Source: Thermococcus bergensis (GTDB lineage: Archaea; Methanobacteriota_B; Thermococci; Thermococcales; Thermococcaceae). From it: a stretch of DNA of 64,000 bases. The stretch's first letter is position 1. Every line of letters starts with the position of its first letter. The notes under the pieces are model-generated. The model searched no databases, was not told the DNA's origin, and saw nothing but the letters and a program-made list of their open reading frames with translations. The position numbers and the translations under genes were made by a program. The DNA lies in contig NZ_JABFNK010000005.1 in assembly GCF_020386975.1 (NCBI RefSeq), positions 1-64,000 of the forward strand, read 5' to 3'. Positions 16,527 through 25,812 of this stretch are shown here, in pieces.

Positions 16527-16537
16527 TTTTATAAATG
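16527..16537 (+). promoter_or_regulatory. TATA box for the acyl-CoA synthetase gene
   Basis: TTTTATAAATG with an A-rich BRE-like stretch upstream, about 55 bases before the chosen ATG at 16591. Confidence 0.5.
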
Positions 16538-16590
16538 TAAAATTCCCACATCAAACACCAGATATGGTCACTGTTGTGGGGGGAAAGGGC

Positions 16591-17976
16591 ATGAATCTGG
16601 ACTTCTTGTTCTATCCGAAAAGCGTTGCTGTTATTGGGGCATCAAACAAAGAGGGAAAAATTGGAAACGCTATAATGAAAAATCTCATAAACTTTGGTTT
16701 TAAGGGCAAGGTTTATCCGGTAAATGCTAGGGAAACCGAAGTCATGGGGCTTAAAGCGTATAAAAGCGTTTTAGAGATACCGGAAGAAGTTGATGTTGCA
16801 GTTATAGCGATTCCCGGGAAGTTTGTCCCTCAGGTGCTTGAGGAATGTGGTCAGAAAGGAGTAAAGGGGGCTGTTGTAATCTCTGCAGGCTTTAAAGAGG
16901 CTGGAAACGTAGAGCTTGAGGAGAAGCTCGTTGAAGTTGCGAGAAAATGGAACATAAGAGTCGTGGGACCCAACTGTTTGGGCATCACAAATATTGAAAA
17001 CGGCTTCGACTGCACATTCAATCCACCGGAAAGGCAAGCAAGACCAGGATTTGGTGGAATAGCCTTTATGAGCCAGAGTGGTGCCTTTGGGGCTGCTATT
17101 CTCGACTGGGCTGCGAGGCATGAAGTCGGTATGAGCAAATTCATAAGCCTCGGAAACATGGCAGACCTTGATGAGAGCGACTTCATGGAGTATTTGAAGG
17201 ACGATGAGGCCACTAAGGTTATCACGGCATACCTTGAGGGAGTTAAAGATGGACGGAAGTTCTTTAGAGTTGCTAAAGAGACTACCAAAAAGAAGCCCGT
17301 AGTAATTCTTAAGAGCGGAAGGACTGAAGCTGGGGCTAAAGCTGCCGCCTCCCATACCGGCAGCTTGGCGGGCAGCTATGCCATTTATAAAGCCGCTTTT
17401 GAGCAGACAGGGGTTTTAGAAGCGAGAAGCATGAGACAGCTCTTTAACTATGCTAAGGTGCTGGCAATGCAGAAGCCAGCAGAAGGAGACAGGGTGGCAA
17501 TAGTTACCAACGGTGGCGGAGCTGGAGTAATGATGAGCGATGGAATTCTTGAGGTAGGATTAAAAATGGCCGAGCTCAGTGAGGAGACCAAAGAGAAATT
17601 CGCCAGGGCGATAGAAGAAGGAAAGCTCCCGTACCACATGAGTTACAGGAATCCCATCGACATAATTGGAGACGCTCCCTCTAGCAGATATGAGATTGCT
17701 ATGCGCTATGCTTTAGAGGATGAGAACGTTGATGTTTTGGTTGTTATAGCTCTCTTCCAGAGCCCGGCTTTAGATGAAGGCATCGTGGAAAAAGTGGGCG
17801 AAATGCAGAAGTACGGAAAGCCAATAGTTTTCATAGCTCCCGGTGGTGAATTCCCGGAGAGGATGGCGAGAAGAATAGAAAAGACAGGAGTACCGGTTTT
17901 TGAAACAGTCGAGGATGGGGTTGATGCGGTTTACGCTTTGGTCAAGTACGGGCGGTATCTTAGAGAGACGATTTAG
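16591..17976 (+). CDS. ADP-forming acyl-CoA synthetase, alpha subunit
   Basis: Makes ATP from an acyl-CoA, ADP and phosphate, the main energy-conserving step of peptide and sugar fermentation in Thermococcales. The protein opens with a CoA-binding Rossmann domain (SVAVIGASNKEGKIGNAI). It has two succinyl-CoA-synthetase-like domains with VGPNCLGITN, MSQSGAFGAAILDW, and the phosphohistidine segment ASHTGSLAGSYAIYKAAF. At 461 residues it is a typical free alpha subunit; no beta subunit (ATP-grasp) gene is next to it. The start at 16591 follows GGGGGGAAAGGGC. Several alpha paralogues exist per genome, so the acyl preference (acetyl, aryl, branched) is not assignable. Confidence 0.88.
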   Translation: MNLDFLFYPKSVAVIGASNKEGKIGNAIMKNLINFGFKGKVYPVNARETEVMGLKAYKSVLEIPEEVDVAVIAIPGKFVPQVLEECGQKGVKGAVVISAGFKEAGNVELEEKLVEVARKWNIRVVGPNCLGITNIENGFDCTFNPPERQARPGFGGIAFMSQSGAFGAAILDWAARHEVGMSKFISLGNMADLDESDFMEYLKDDEATKVITAYLEGVKDGRKFFRVAKETTKKKPVVILKSGRTEAGAKAAASHTGSLAGSYAIYKAAFEQTGVLEARSMRQLFNYAKVLAMQKPAEGDRVAIVTNGGGAGVMMSDGILEVGLKMAELSEETKEKFARAIEEGKLPYHMSYRNPIDIIGDAPSSRYEIAMRYALEDENVDVLVVIALFQSPALDEGIVEKVGEMQKYGKPIVFIAPGGEFPERMARRIEKTGVPVFETVEDGVDAVYALVKYGRYLRETI

Positions 17977-17994
17977 GGTTGCCTTGGGGAAAAC

Positions 17995-18000
17995 TTTATA
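17995..18000 (+). promoter_or_regulatory. TATA box of the trpS leader
   Basis: TTTATA in an A/T-rich run. Its centre is about 26 bases before position 18024, so transcription should begin at or very near the first mini-ORF ATG. Confidence 0.5.
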
Positions 18001-18023
18001 TTTTTATTTTCCACTTTTAGACC

Positions 18024-18053
18024 ATGCACGGTGATTGCTTTTGGCTTTGGTGA
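18024..18053 (+). CDS. Leader mini-ORF with two Trp codons upstream of trpS
   Basis: A nine-codon ORF (MHGDCFWLW) in the leader of the tryptophanyl-tRNA synthetase gene. Two of its last three codons are TGG. It begins about where the TATA box predicts transcription to start, so it could be translated leaderless. Its stop TGA shares its A with the ATG of a second mini-ORF. Translation is not proven. Confidence 0.4.
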   Translation: MHGDCFWLW

Positions 18054-18085
18054 TGAAATCTGGATTCCTCTTTTGGTTAGTTTGA
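18053..18085 (+). CDS. Second leader mini-ORF with a Trp codon
   Basis: Ten codons (MKSGFLFWLV) chained to the first mini-ORF by a TGATG overlap, ending 18 bases before the trpS ATG and just before its GGAGGTG site. Ribosomes stalled here would be close to the trpS binding site. Translation is not proven. Confidence 0.35.
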   Translation: MKSGFLFWLV

Positions 18086-18103
18086 TTTCTGGAGGTGTTC
18101 TGG

Positions 18104-19255
18104 ATGGAATTTGAGGTAACTCCATGGGAAGTGAAGGGTGTAGTAGATTACGACAGGCTCATTACGGAGTTTGGAACGACGCCGCTCACCGAAGAGCTGC
18201 TTGAGAAGACCAAAGAGCTTACCAAAAGTGAGCTTCCGATATACTTTAGGAGGAGGTTTTTCTTCTCCCATAGAGACTATGACTTGGTTCTTAAAGACTA
18301 CGAAGAGGGTAGAGGCTTTTTCCTCTACACGGGGAGAGGCCCAAGTGGGCCGATGCACATCGGACACATAATCCCCTTCTTTGCAACAAAATGGCTTCAG
18401 GAGAATTTCGGAGTTAACCTGTACATTCAAATAACAGACGATGAGAAGTTCCTCTTCAAGCCCAATCTAACCTTTGAGGAGACTAAGAAGTGGGCGTATG
18501 AAAACATTCTCGACATCATTGCTGTAGGCTTTGACCCGGACAGAACCTTCATTTTCCAGGACAGCGAGTTTACAAAAATCTACGAGATGGCAATTCCGAT
18601 AGCAAAAAAAGTTACCTACTCAATGGCAAGGGCAGTTTTTGGGTTTAACGACCAGAGCAAAATCGGAATGATATTCTATCCAGCAATTCAAGCTGCGCCT
18701 ACTTTCTTTGAGAAAAGGCGCTCCCTTATTCCGGCAGCCATTGACCAAGACCCATATTGGAGAATACAGAGAGACTTTGCCGAAAGCCTGGGATATTACA
18801 AAGCAGCCGCTCTGCACTCAAAGTTCGTCCCCGGTTTGATGGATTTGGGAGGCAAAATGAGTGCCTCAAAGCCAGAAACTGCCATTTACCTCACAGACGA
18901 CCCGGAGGAAGCAGGGAAGAAAATATGGAAGTATGCCCTAACCGGAGGAAGGGCTACGGCAAAAGAGCAGAGAGAACTTGGAGGAGAGCCAGATAAGTGC
19001 GTTGTGTTCAAATGGCTTGAGATATTCTTTGAGCCCGATGACAAGGCCTTACTTGAGAGGTATCATGCATGCAAGAATGGAGAAGTACTGTGCGGTGAGT
19101 GCAAGAGGTATCTGATAGAGAAGATCCAGAACTTTTTAAGAGAGCACCAGAAGAAGAGGGAAGAAGCCAAAAAGCTTGTTGAGAAGTTTAAGTACACCGG
19201 AGAGCTGGCTAGGGAGCAGTGGGAGAAGGCTATCCCTGAGCCTCTAAGAAAATAG
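18104..19255 (+). CDS. trpS: Tryptophanyl-tRNA synthetase
   Basis: Charges tRNA-Trp, a class I aminoacyl-tRNA synthetase. The HIGH-type motif is PMHIGH at residues 83-88 and the KMSKS-type motif is KMSAS at 251-255. The length of 383 residues fits archaeal/eukaryal TrpRS, which has an N-terminal extension (about residues 1-70). ATG 18104 follows GGAGGTG with 7-base spacing; the GTG three codons earlier lies within that site. The leader carries two Trp-containing mini-ORFs. The cognate tRNA-Trp gene is also in this window at 63.4 kb. Confidence 0.95.
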   Translation: MEFEVTPWEVKGVVDYDRLITEFGTTPLTEELLEKTKELTKSELPIYFRRRFFFSHRDYDLVLKDYEEGRGFFLYTGRGPSGPMHIGHIIPFFATKWLQENFGVNLYIQITDDEKFLFKPNLTFEETKKWAYENILDIIAVGFDPDRTFIFQDSEFTKIYEMAIPIAKKVTYSMARAVFGFNDQSKIGMIFYPAIQAAPTFFEKRRSLIPAAIDQDPYWRIQRDFAESLGYYKAAALHSKFVPGLMDLGGKMSASKPETAIYLTDDPEEAGKKIWKYALTGGRATAKEQRELGGEPDKCVVFKWLEIFFEPDDKALLERYHACKNGEVLCGECKRYLIEKIQNFLREHQKKREEAKKLVEKFKYTGELAREQWEKAIPEPLRK

Positions 19256-19333
19256 TTTTTCTTATTTTTCAAAATTTTGTAAGCTTCTGTAATGGTTTAT
19301 AAGCTCTGAGTTGCAATTTTAGTTGGTGATCAC

Positions 19334-20011
19334 ATGATTCGCCTGCCATTTAGAGACACGTTTTATGAAGTTAAGCCAAGCAAGATAATATGCCTTGGAA
19401 GGAACTACGCCGAGCACGCAAGAGAACTTGGGCATGAAATTCCCGAAGAACCGGTAATCTTCTTAAAACCTCCTTCCGCACTTATAGGGCCCGGTCAAAC
19501 GATAATCCTGCCGAGAAGGAGCAACCGGGTTGACCATGAGGTTGAGCTTGCCGTAATTATAGGAAAGAGGGGCAAGAACATCCCACGGGAGAAGGCCATG
19601 GACTACATTCTTGGCTATACCATCTTAATGGATATAACCGCCCGAGACCTCCAGTGGGAAGCAAAGAAAAAAGGTCTTCCATGGACTGTGGCAAAGGGAT
19701 TTGACACCTTTGCACCCATAGGGCCGAGAGTTGTTGATAAGAGGGAAATAAACGTTGACGACCTTGAAATCGGTCTCAAGGTTAACGGTGAAGTAAGGCA
19801 GCTCTCAAGGACGAGCAAGATGATATTCAAGATAGACGAGATAATAGAGTACGTTTCAGGCATAATGACCCTTGAGCCCGGAGACATTATAGCCACTGGA
19901 ACTCCCGAAGGCGTTGGCCCTCTAAGGCACGGCGATGTTGTGGAGGCGTGGATAGAGGGGATCGGCGTTTTAAAGGAAGAAGTCCTTGCTGAGCGCTCGA
20001 TTCTCTGCTGA
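19334..20011 (+). CDS. Fumarylacetoacetate hydrolase-family enzyme
   Basis: A 225-residue single-domain FAH-superfamily protein. Signature parts are KIICLGRNYAEHARELG, PVIFLKPPSALIGPG, the metal-binding DHEVELAVIIG, and IIATGTPEGVGPL near the end. Members hydrolyse or decarboxylate acylpyruvates and related diketo acids, for example oxaloacetate decarboxylase or acylpyruvase. The exact substrate is unknown. ATG 19334 follows TTGGTGATCAC. It has its own TATA-like region between it and trpS. Confidence 0.88.
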   Translation: MIRLPFRDTFYEVKPSKIICLGRNYAEHARELGHEIPEEPVIFLKPPSALIGPGQTIILPRRSNRVDHEVELAVIIGKRGKNIPREKAMDYILGYTILMDITARDLQWEAKKKGLPWTVAKGFDTFAPIGPRVVDKREINVDDLEIGLKVNGEVRQLSRTSKMIFKIDEIIEYVSGIMTLEPGDIIATGTPEGVGPLRHGDVVEAWIEGIGVLKEEVLAERSILC

Positions 20012-20017
20012 TTTTCT

Positions 20018-21112
<1,095 letters not shown>

Positions 21113-22186
21113 TCACTCCAGAATTGCTACTACGCCCTTCCACTTCCCCCCAAAGCACTCGCTTGCGATGACCTTTTTCTTTGTTATTTCCTCGAGGAAT
21201 TTTATTGCAGAGTCGCACTTTTTAAACCCTGTTGCTATCCCCACTGTGAGCCCTTCAATCTCCTTAAATCCAACCCGCTTCTTGTTATCGGGGGTTAACT
21301 TCTCTCCATACCTCCAGAGTATTCTTCTTGGGTCTAGTAGGTGCTCCTTCTCGATTTCGTCGAGAATTTCTTCAAAATCCCGGATGAAAGACTCTTTTTT
21401 CTCTTCTTCTTTTCCAAAGAGGGTAAACCTTCCAGTCTGCCATTCTCTCAGCAAATAGCGGGCAGTCTCTTCCAGATTAACTTTGCCCCCTTTCTCCAGG
21501 AGCCCTTTCTTCCTGCCAATGGCTTCAAGAATCTGCTCCTCATTCTCAAACTCGTCTATGCCGTATTTTTCGGTAATTGCTTCTTTTCTGGTCTCCAAAA
21601 CCCTTTTTATAAGCTTTAGTGCTGGTTTGACAGGATCTTCAATCTTGTCTGCCGGAAAGCCGCCCCTAATAACGAGTTCGTCAAAGTCATCAATTGGGAC
21701 GACCCCCGGAGAATCAACTAACCATATCTTCTTTGAAAGTCTAATAAGCTGCTTTCCTTTTGTATACCCCGGTATCGGTGCTGTCCCCACAGCGTGCTTA
21801 CCTTTTAGAACGTTTATTATTGTGCTCTTCCCAACGTTGGGATAGCCTACTAGGACAACTTTCACTTTTTCTTTGCCTTCTTCGAGGAGTTCTTTTGCAA
21901 GCTTCTTTATCTCCTTCCTTAGAATTCCTGTCCCAGCTCTCTCCCTTGCGCTGATGAACACTATTGGAATGTCCCTGTGTTTTCTTTTGTACTCTTCGGC
22001 CCACTCTTTGGGGACTAAATCGGCTTTGTTCATCACTATGAGAAGCTTCTTCCCTTCCTCTTGGACGAGGTGTTCTACTTTTAGGTTTCTCGTTCCAATA
22101 GGGTCTCTCGCATCAACTACCTCTACTATAATATCTCCCTCTTTAATCGCTTCTTTCACAATTCTCCACGCCTTTTTCTGCTTCAT
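21113..22186 (-). CDS. Circularly permuted GTPase (YlqF/YawG family)
   Basis: GTPase motifs occur in permuted order: G4 NKAD at residues 53-56 comes before G1 GYPNVGKST at 114-122, with G3 DSPG at 158-161. This G4-G1-G3 order marks the YlqF/RbgA/Lsg1 group that helps assemble large ribosomal subunits. The C-terminal half (about 180-357) is Lys/Glu rich and probably binds RNA. It overlaps the upstream TIGR04076 gene by 44 bases if the ATG at 22186 is used. Confidence 0.9.
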   Translation of the reverse strand: MKQKKAWRIVKEAIKEGDIIVEVVDARDPIGTRNLKVEHLVQEEGKKLLIVMNKADLVPKEWAEEYKRKHRDIPIVFISARERAGTGILRKEIKKLAKELLEEGKEKVKVVLVGYPNVGKSTIINVLKGKHAVGTAPIPGYTKGKQLIRLSKKIWLVDSPGVVPIDDFDELVIRGGFPADKIEDPVKPALKLIKRVLETRKEAITEKYGIDEFENEEQILEAIGRKKGLLEKGGKVNLEETARYLLREWQTGRFTLFGKEEEKKESFIRDFEEILDEIEKEHLLDPRRILWRYGEKLTPDNKKRVGFKEIEGLTVGIATGFKKCDSAIKFLEEITKKKVIASECFGGKWKGVVAILE

Positions 22187-22475
22187 CTCTTATCACCGTT
22201 ATCTCGAATATTACTGTCCCTCCATTTGTATATGGTGGTCCAGGATCGAGGCACTGAACATATGCCTTTTCTTCGTCACCCAACCCTATATCTTTGGGTT
22301 TAACACCTTTTCGCAGTGCTACTATATATGGGAGGAAAGACGCAAATGCATGAGTGCAGATGGCGTCTGTCTCTTTTAAGTTGACTTTTGGCCCTTCTAT
22401 GACTATCTTATCGCCTACCCTAAATACAGGGCACTTCCCTTTAATCTCTACAACCGTTATTATTAGCTTTTCCAC
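22143..22475 (-). CDS. TIGR04076 family protein
   Basis: A 110-residue protein with the layout of the TIGR04076 family: ITVVEIKGKCPVFRVGDKIV, an internal CTHAFASFLPYIVALRKG, and a late cysteine in YVQCLDPGPPYTNGGTVIFE. Three conserved cysteines suggest metal or redox chemistry, but no activity is known to me. It is the first gene of the leftward unit with the GTPase and Trm14. The IS982 copy lies 38 bases upstream of its start and may have displaced its promoter. Confidence 0.8.
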   Translation of the reverse strand: MEKLIITVVEIKGKCPVFRVGDKIVIEGPKVNLKETDAICTHAFASFLPYIVALRKGVKPKDIGLGDEEKAYVQCLDPGPPYTNGGTVIFEITVIRDEAEKGVENCERSD

Positions 22476-22513
22476 TTGTTACCACCAAAAGGTAAATAAG
22501 GAATAAAGCCTAA

Positions 22514-23445
22514 ACCCTAGTTCCCATTAGATCGTTAGAGTTATAAGCACTTAAGTCTTTTGGTTGATTGGTGGTTGTTATGAACTTTCAGCAGGAAATC
22601 CTGATCATAAAATCCGAAATCTATCCGATAATCAGCAAACACTACCCGAAAAACACTCACAGGGAAATAATCAGCCTCTACGACCTAATAACCTTCGCAA
22701 TACTAGCACACTTGCACTTTAACGGAGTTTACAAGCACGCTTACAGAGTCCTAATCGAAGAAATGAAGCTGTTCCCCAAAATCAGGTACAACAAACTAAC
22801 AGAACGCTTGAACAGGCACGAAAAACTCCTGCTCCTAGCGCAGGAAGAATTATTCAAAAAACACGCCAGAGAATACGTTAGAATACTGGACTCAAAGCCC
22901 ATTCAGACCAAGGAGTTGGCCAGAAAAAACAGGAAGGATAAGGAGGGTTCTTCAGAAGTCATCTCTGAAAAGCCCGCAGTTGGGTTTGTTCCCTCTAAAA
23001 AAAGTTTTACTATGGGTACAAGCTGACCTGTTACTCTGATGGAAATTTGCTGGCTTTGCTGTCCGTTGATCCGGCGAATAAGCATGATGTGAGTGTTGTC
23101 AGGGAAAAGTTCTGGGTGATTGTTGAGGAGTTTTCTGGCTGTTTTCTGTTTTTGGATAAGGGTTACGTTAGTAGAGAACTTCAGGAGGAATTCCTGAAGT
23201 TTGGCGTTGTTTACACGCCGGTGAAGCGGGAGAATCAGGTTAGTAATCTGGAGGAGAAGAAGTTTTACAAGTACTTGTCTGACTTTCGCAGGAGGATTGA
23301 GACTTTGTTTTCGAAGTTTTCTGAGTTTCTTCTGAGGCCGAGCAGGAGTGTTAGTTTGAGGGGGTTAGCTGTCAGGATTTTAGGGGCGATTCTGGCCGTG
23401 AATCTGGACAGATTATACAACTTCACAGGTGGTGGGAACTAGGGT
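22514..23445 (+). mobile_element. IS982-family element, copy 1 (ISPfu3-like)
   Basis: A 932-bp element with terminal inverted repeats ACCCTAGTTCCCA and a perfect 9-bp target duplication AAAGCCTAA (22505-22513 and 23446-23454). It lies between the TIGR04076 gene and the secretion operon. A second copy of equal length is at 56023-56954 in the opposite orientation. Confidence 0.92.
22580..23442 (+). CDS. IS982 transposase, in two frames across an A7 run
   Basis: The N-terminal frame (MNFQQEILIIKSEIY...VRILDSKPIQTKELARK) ends at a stop soon after a run of seven A at about 22998-23004. The C-terminal part is in the -1 frame (KFYYGYKLTCYSDGNLLALL, then VSVVREKFWVIVEE, FLFLDKGYVSREL and RIETLFSKFSEFLLRPSRS). 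Together these make a full IS982 DDE transposase: Asp in RILDSKP, Asp in LDKGYV, Glu in RRRIETLF. Both copies in the window carry the same A7 and break, so recoding or RNA polymerase slippage may join them. Otherwise both are defective copies. Confidence 0.85.
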
Positions 23446-23470
23446 AAAGCCTAAAATACTTACTAGGAAT

Positions 23471-23478
23471 TTTATATT
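23471..23478 (+). promoter_or_regulatory. TATA box of the KlbA secretion operon
   Basis: TTTATATT in AT-rich DNA 25 bases beyond the IS982 right end and about 32 bases before the GTG start at 23510. The insertion left this promoter in place but replaced everything upstream of it. Confidence 0.5.
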
Positions 23479-23509
23479 GAGAATTAAATATTATCCGGTG
23501 GTGCTGACC

Positions 23510-24910
23510 GTGGCGGAAGATATTGAAGAAAAAATACGGCGCTTGAGAGAATTGGGTAGAGTTTCTGTTGAGGAAAAAGAAGAGAAAAAGGCCCCCACTC
23601 CTATTGCAGGGCCTTCTCCTCCCAGAAAGCCTTCGAGATTAGGAAGGCTCAGGGAAAAAGAAAGACGTAAGAGAATCATTATAGGTGCATCTATCATTGC
23701 TGTCATCATCATTGCTGTTGTTATTGGATTATATACCACATATCAAAATCGTGCTGCAGAGAAGCTTCAAGAGGCCAAACTTGCAAAGATTAAAGAAGTT
23801 AACCAGTATTTTACCGGGGAGCTTGAGAATGATCCTATGAAAGCCCAGCTGATAAATCAAATTAACCAGGCAAAAAGTATAGACGAGCTTGAAAAGATAA
23901 ATGTCAAGGCAATAGCAGAGCAAAGAAAAGCTCAACTGGAACAAGAACGTCTTCAGAGGGAGTTCCAGCAGGCAAAAGCTACAAAACTGACGCAAATAGA
24001 GCAATCTTTTGAACTTCTTCTTTCTCAGCCGCTCCCAGAGGATATAAAGAGTGAGGCTGTTCAAGCTTATAACCAATTAAAGGAGAGAGTTAATTCCGCA
24101 AAAACAAAAGATGAAGTATCTTTAATTGACCCCAACCCGTACTTGCTCGAGCTATGGAGAAAATATTACTACTACCTCATAGATAACACACCTACACAAA
24201 AGGTTATCCTCAAGAAAGGAACAGAAAAAAGTGTATACACAAAAACAGAGGCAAAGTACATGCTCAGCAAAGTTACAGATTTCACCGAACTTCTCCAGTA
24301 CACAATAGAGAAAGCTGAAATGGTGCAAGTTGCTTTGGTCTTACCAAGGGAGAACGTTAATGGTGCCTTCCTTTCCTCAGGAGACAAGATAAAGATCTTT
24401 GCCCAAATAAACTCCACAGTTATTAGGAAGATAGCAGATGAGGGATATGTAAATATGGTTCTCTTCCTGACTGATTCCGGTGTAATTGCAATATCCGAGT
24501 CACAGCAGGAAACTAAGAATATACAAACAACTTCGGATACATCATATTCGGATAGCTACTCTGAGAACTATGCTCCAGGAGACCAATCAATCTCTTACGA
24601 GCAGAGTACAGAGGAAAGCCATTCCGTAAGCCAATCAAGCTCACAGACGGTAAGTGCATCTTACACTTACAATGTGAAGCTAAACGAGATATTAAAGGCC
24701 ATTGCGGCCAACAAGATTGCCGCAGCTGATGAAGTTAGGGAACAGCTCTCGAGATACAAGCTGAACTTGTTTGACCTTGAACAAAGCACTGGATTGCTGG
24801 CTACAGACCCCACTGCTAAAGTTTTGGTAATAGTTGAAGTCCCGGCAGAATTCGTTGAAGACCTCCTTAAGTATAGAAACGCCCTCTATGTAACAAAGAT
24901 TACTGGGTGA
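23510..24910 (+). CDS. DUF515-like membrane protein of the secretion operon
   Basis: I choose GTG 23510 (VAEDIEEKIRRL), placed after GGTGGTG; the open frame upstream runs into the IS982 element. The 466-residue protein has a basic cytoplasmic N-terminus, one transmembrane segment at about residues 56-76 (IIIGASIIAVIIIAVVIGLY), then a long helical, Gln/Glu/Lys-rich external region (about 80-200). A Ser/Thr/Gln-rich stretch lies near 345-385. Similar proteins (DUF515) are found in Thermococcales and Methanococcales beside type II secretion-like ATPases. It is probably a structural or platform component. It overlaps no gene and is followed 5 bases later by an exported protein gene. Confidence 0.75.
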   Translation: MAEDIEEKIRRLRELGRVSVEEKEEKKAPTPIAGPSPPRKPSRLGRLREKERRKRIIIGASIIAVIIIAVVIGLYTTYQNRAAEKLQEAKLAKIKEVNQYFTGELENDPMKAQLINQINQAKSIDELEKINVKAIAEQRKAQLEQERLQREFQQAKATKLTQIEQSFELLLSQPLPEDIKSEAVQAYNQLKERVNSAKTKDEVSLIDPNPYLLELWRKYYYYLIDNTPTQKVILKKGTEKSVYTKTEAKYMLSKVTDFTELLQYTIEKAEMVQVALVLPRENVNGAFLSSGDKIKIFAQINSTVIRKIADEGYVNMVLFLTDSGVIAISESQQETKNIQTTSDTSYSDSYSENYAPGDQSISYEQSTEESHSVSQSSSQTVSASYTYNVKLNEILKAIAANKIAAADEVREQLSRYKLNLFDLEQSTGLLATDPTAKVLVIVEVPAEFVEDLLKYRNALYVTKITG

Positions 24911-24915
24911 TTGGG

Positions 24916-25812
24916 ATGGTAAGGAGGATACTTTCGCTTTTTTTCCTTATTTTGCTAGTTTCGGGGTTAGTTAATGCGCAAGAAAGTGTTAACGCATCCG
25001 CCACGGTTGATTTAAACGTTACCTTGGTTAATGCTGGCCCATTTTACAAATTCGTTTTAATAAATCCTGATTACGAATACACTCTGGTTAGAAAAGGTGG
25101 AGAGATTGGGATTGTAAACAACATGGGGTTCTGGATTGCCCCGTATGAAACGCTTCAGGTGAATGTGAGGATTAGTGAACCTTTATCTGCAGCTGCGGTA
25201 AGTGGAGTGGAAGGGCCAAACCTGTTTTATGACCCTATTTACCCCGAGCTTATTCTTTATCCTCAGAAGTACTATGCAGTTGACACATTCTTTATTTCAG
25301 ACGGCTATGTGAAAGTGCTTAAATACAGCGGAAGGGTTCAAGTAACGATAGAAAACCCATCACCCGAAAATTCAAAGTACATTGCCATAGGACTACCAGT
25401 ACTCTTTGAAGGGGCTGAAATTGGTGACTTTACTCCGGAGTACACAATGAAGTACAGTGAATATGTTAGCACTATTCTCTCCCAATACGCCCAATACGTT
25501 GGGGACTACATGCCAAAGTACTTGGACAGAGAGTCTGAGGATGGTTTGACTGATCTCTCAAAGCTTTCTTCTAGGATAGTTGTTTCCTCTGGAACTGGTT
25601 TACTTTCGGGAAGCAAAGAAGAGCCAGAGTTAGGGGAGATATCTAAAAAACCTGAGCTAAAATTTGATTATCCTGTCTGGATAGCATTTTTAGGTAATAA
25701 GCTCGAAATCACATATAACGTCAAATGGGAAAATCTCATGAGGGTGAGTGAATTTGGAGGAGAAAAAGAAAAAACGTTCAGGATTGTCATGGATAGAGGA
25801 GATCTTAAGTGA
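24916..25812 (+). CDS. Exported protein of the secretion operon
   Basis: The start is ATG 24916 after GGTGATTGGG. A signal peptide ([20 protein letters not shown], about residues 3-22) leads a 270-residue extracellular region rich in beta-strand-like sequence ([20 protein letters not shown]). No C-terminal anchor is seen. The family is not recognised. It lies between DUF515 and the KlbA ATPase gene and overlaps the latter by 65 bases if the GTG at 25748 is used, so it is probably a surface part of the same machine. Confidence 0.72.
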   Translation: MVRRILSLFFLILLVSGLVNAQESVNASATVDLNVTLVNAGPFYKFVLINPDYEYTLVRKGGEIGIVNNMGFWIAPYETLQVNVRISEPLSAAAVSGVEGPNLFYDPIYPELILYPQKYYAVDTFFISDGYVKVLKYSGRVQVTIENPSPENSKYIAIGLPVLFEGAEIGDFTPEYTMKYSEYVSTILSQYAQYVGDYMPKYLDRESEDGLTDLSKLSSRIVVSSGTGLLSGSKEEPELGEISKKPELKFDYPVWIAFLGNKLEITYNVKWENLMRVSEFGGEKEKTFRIVMDRGDLK

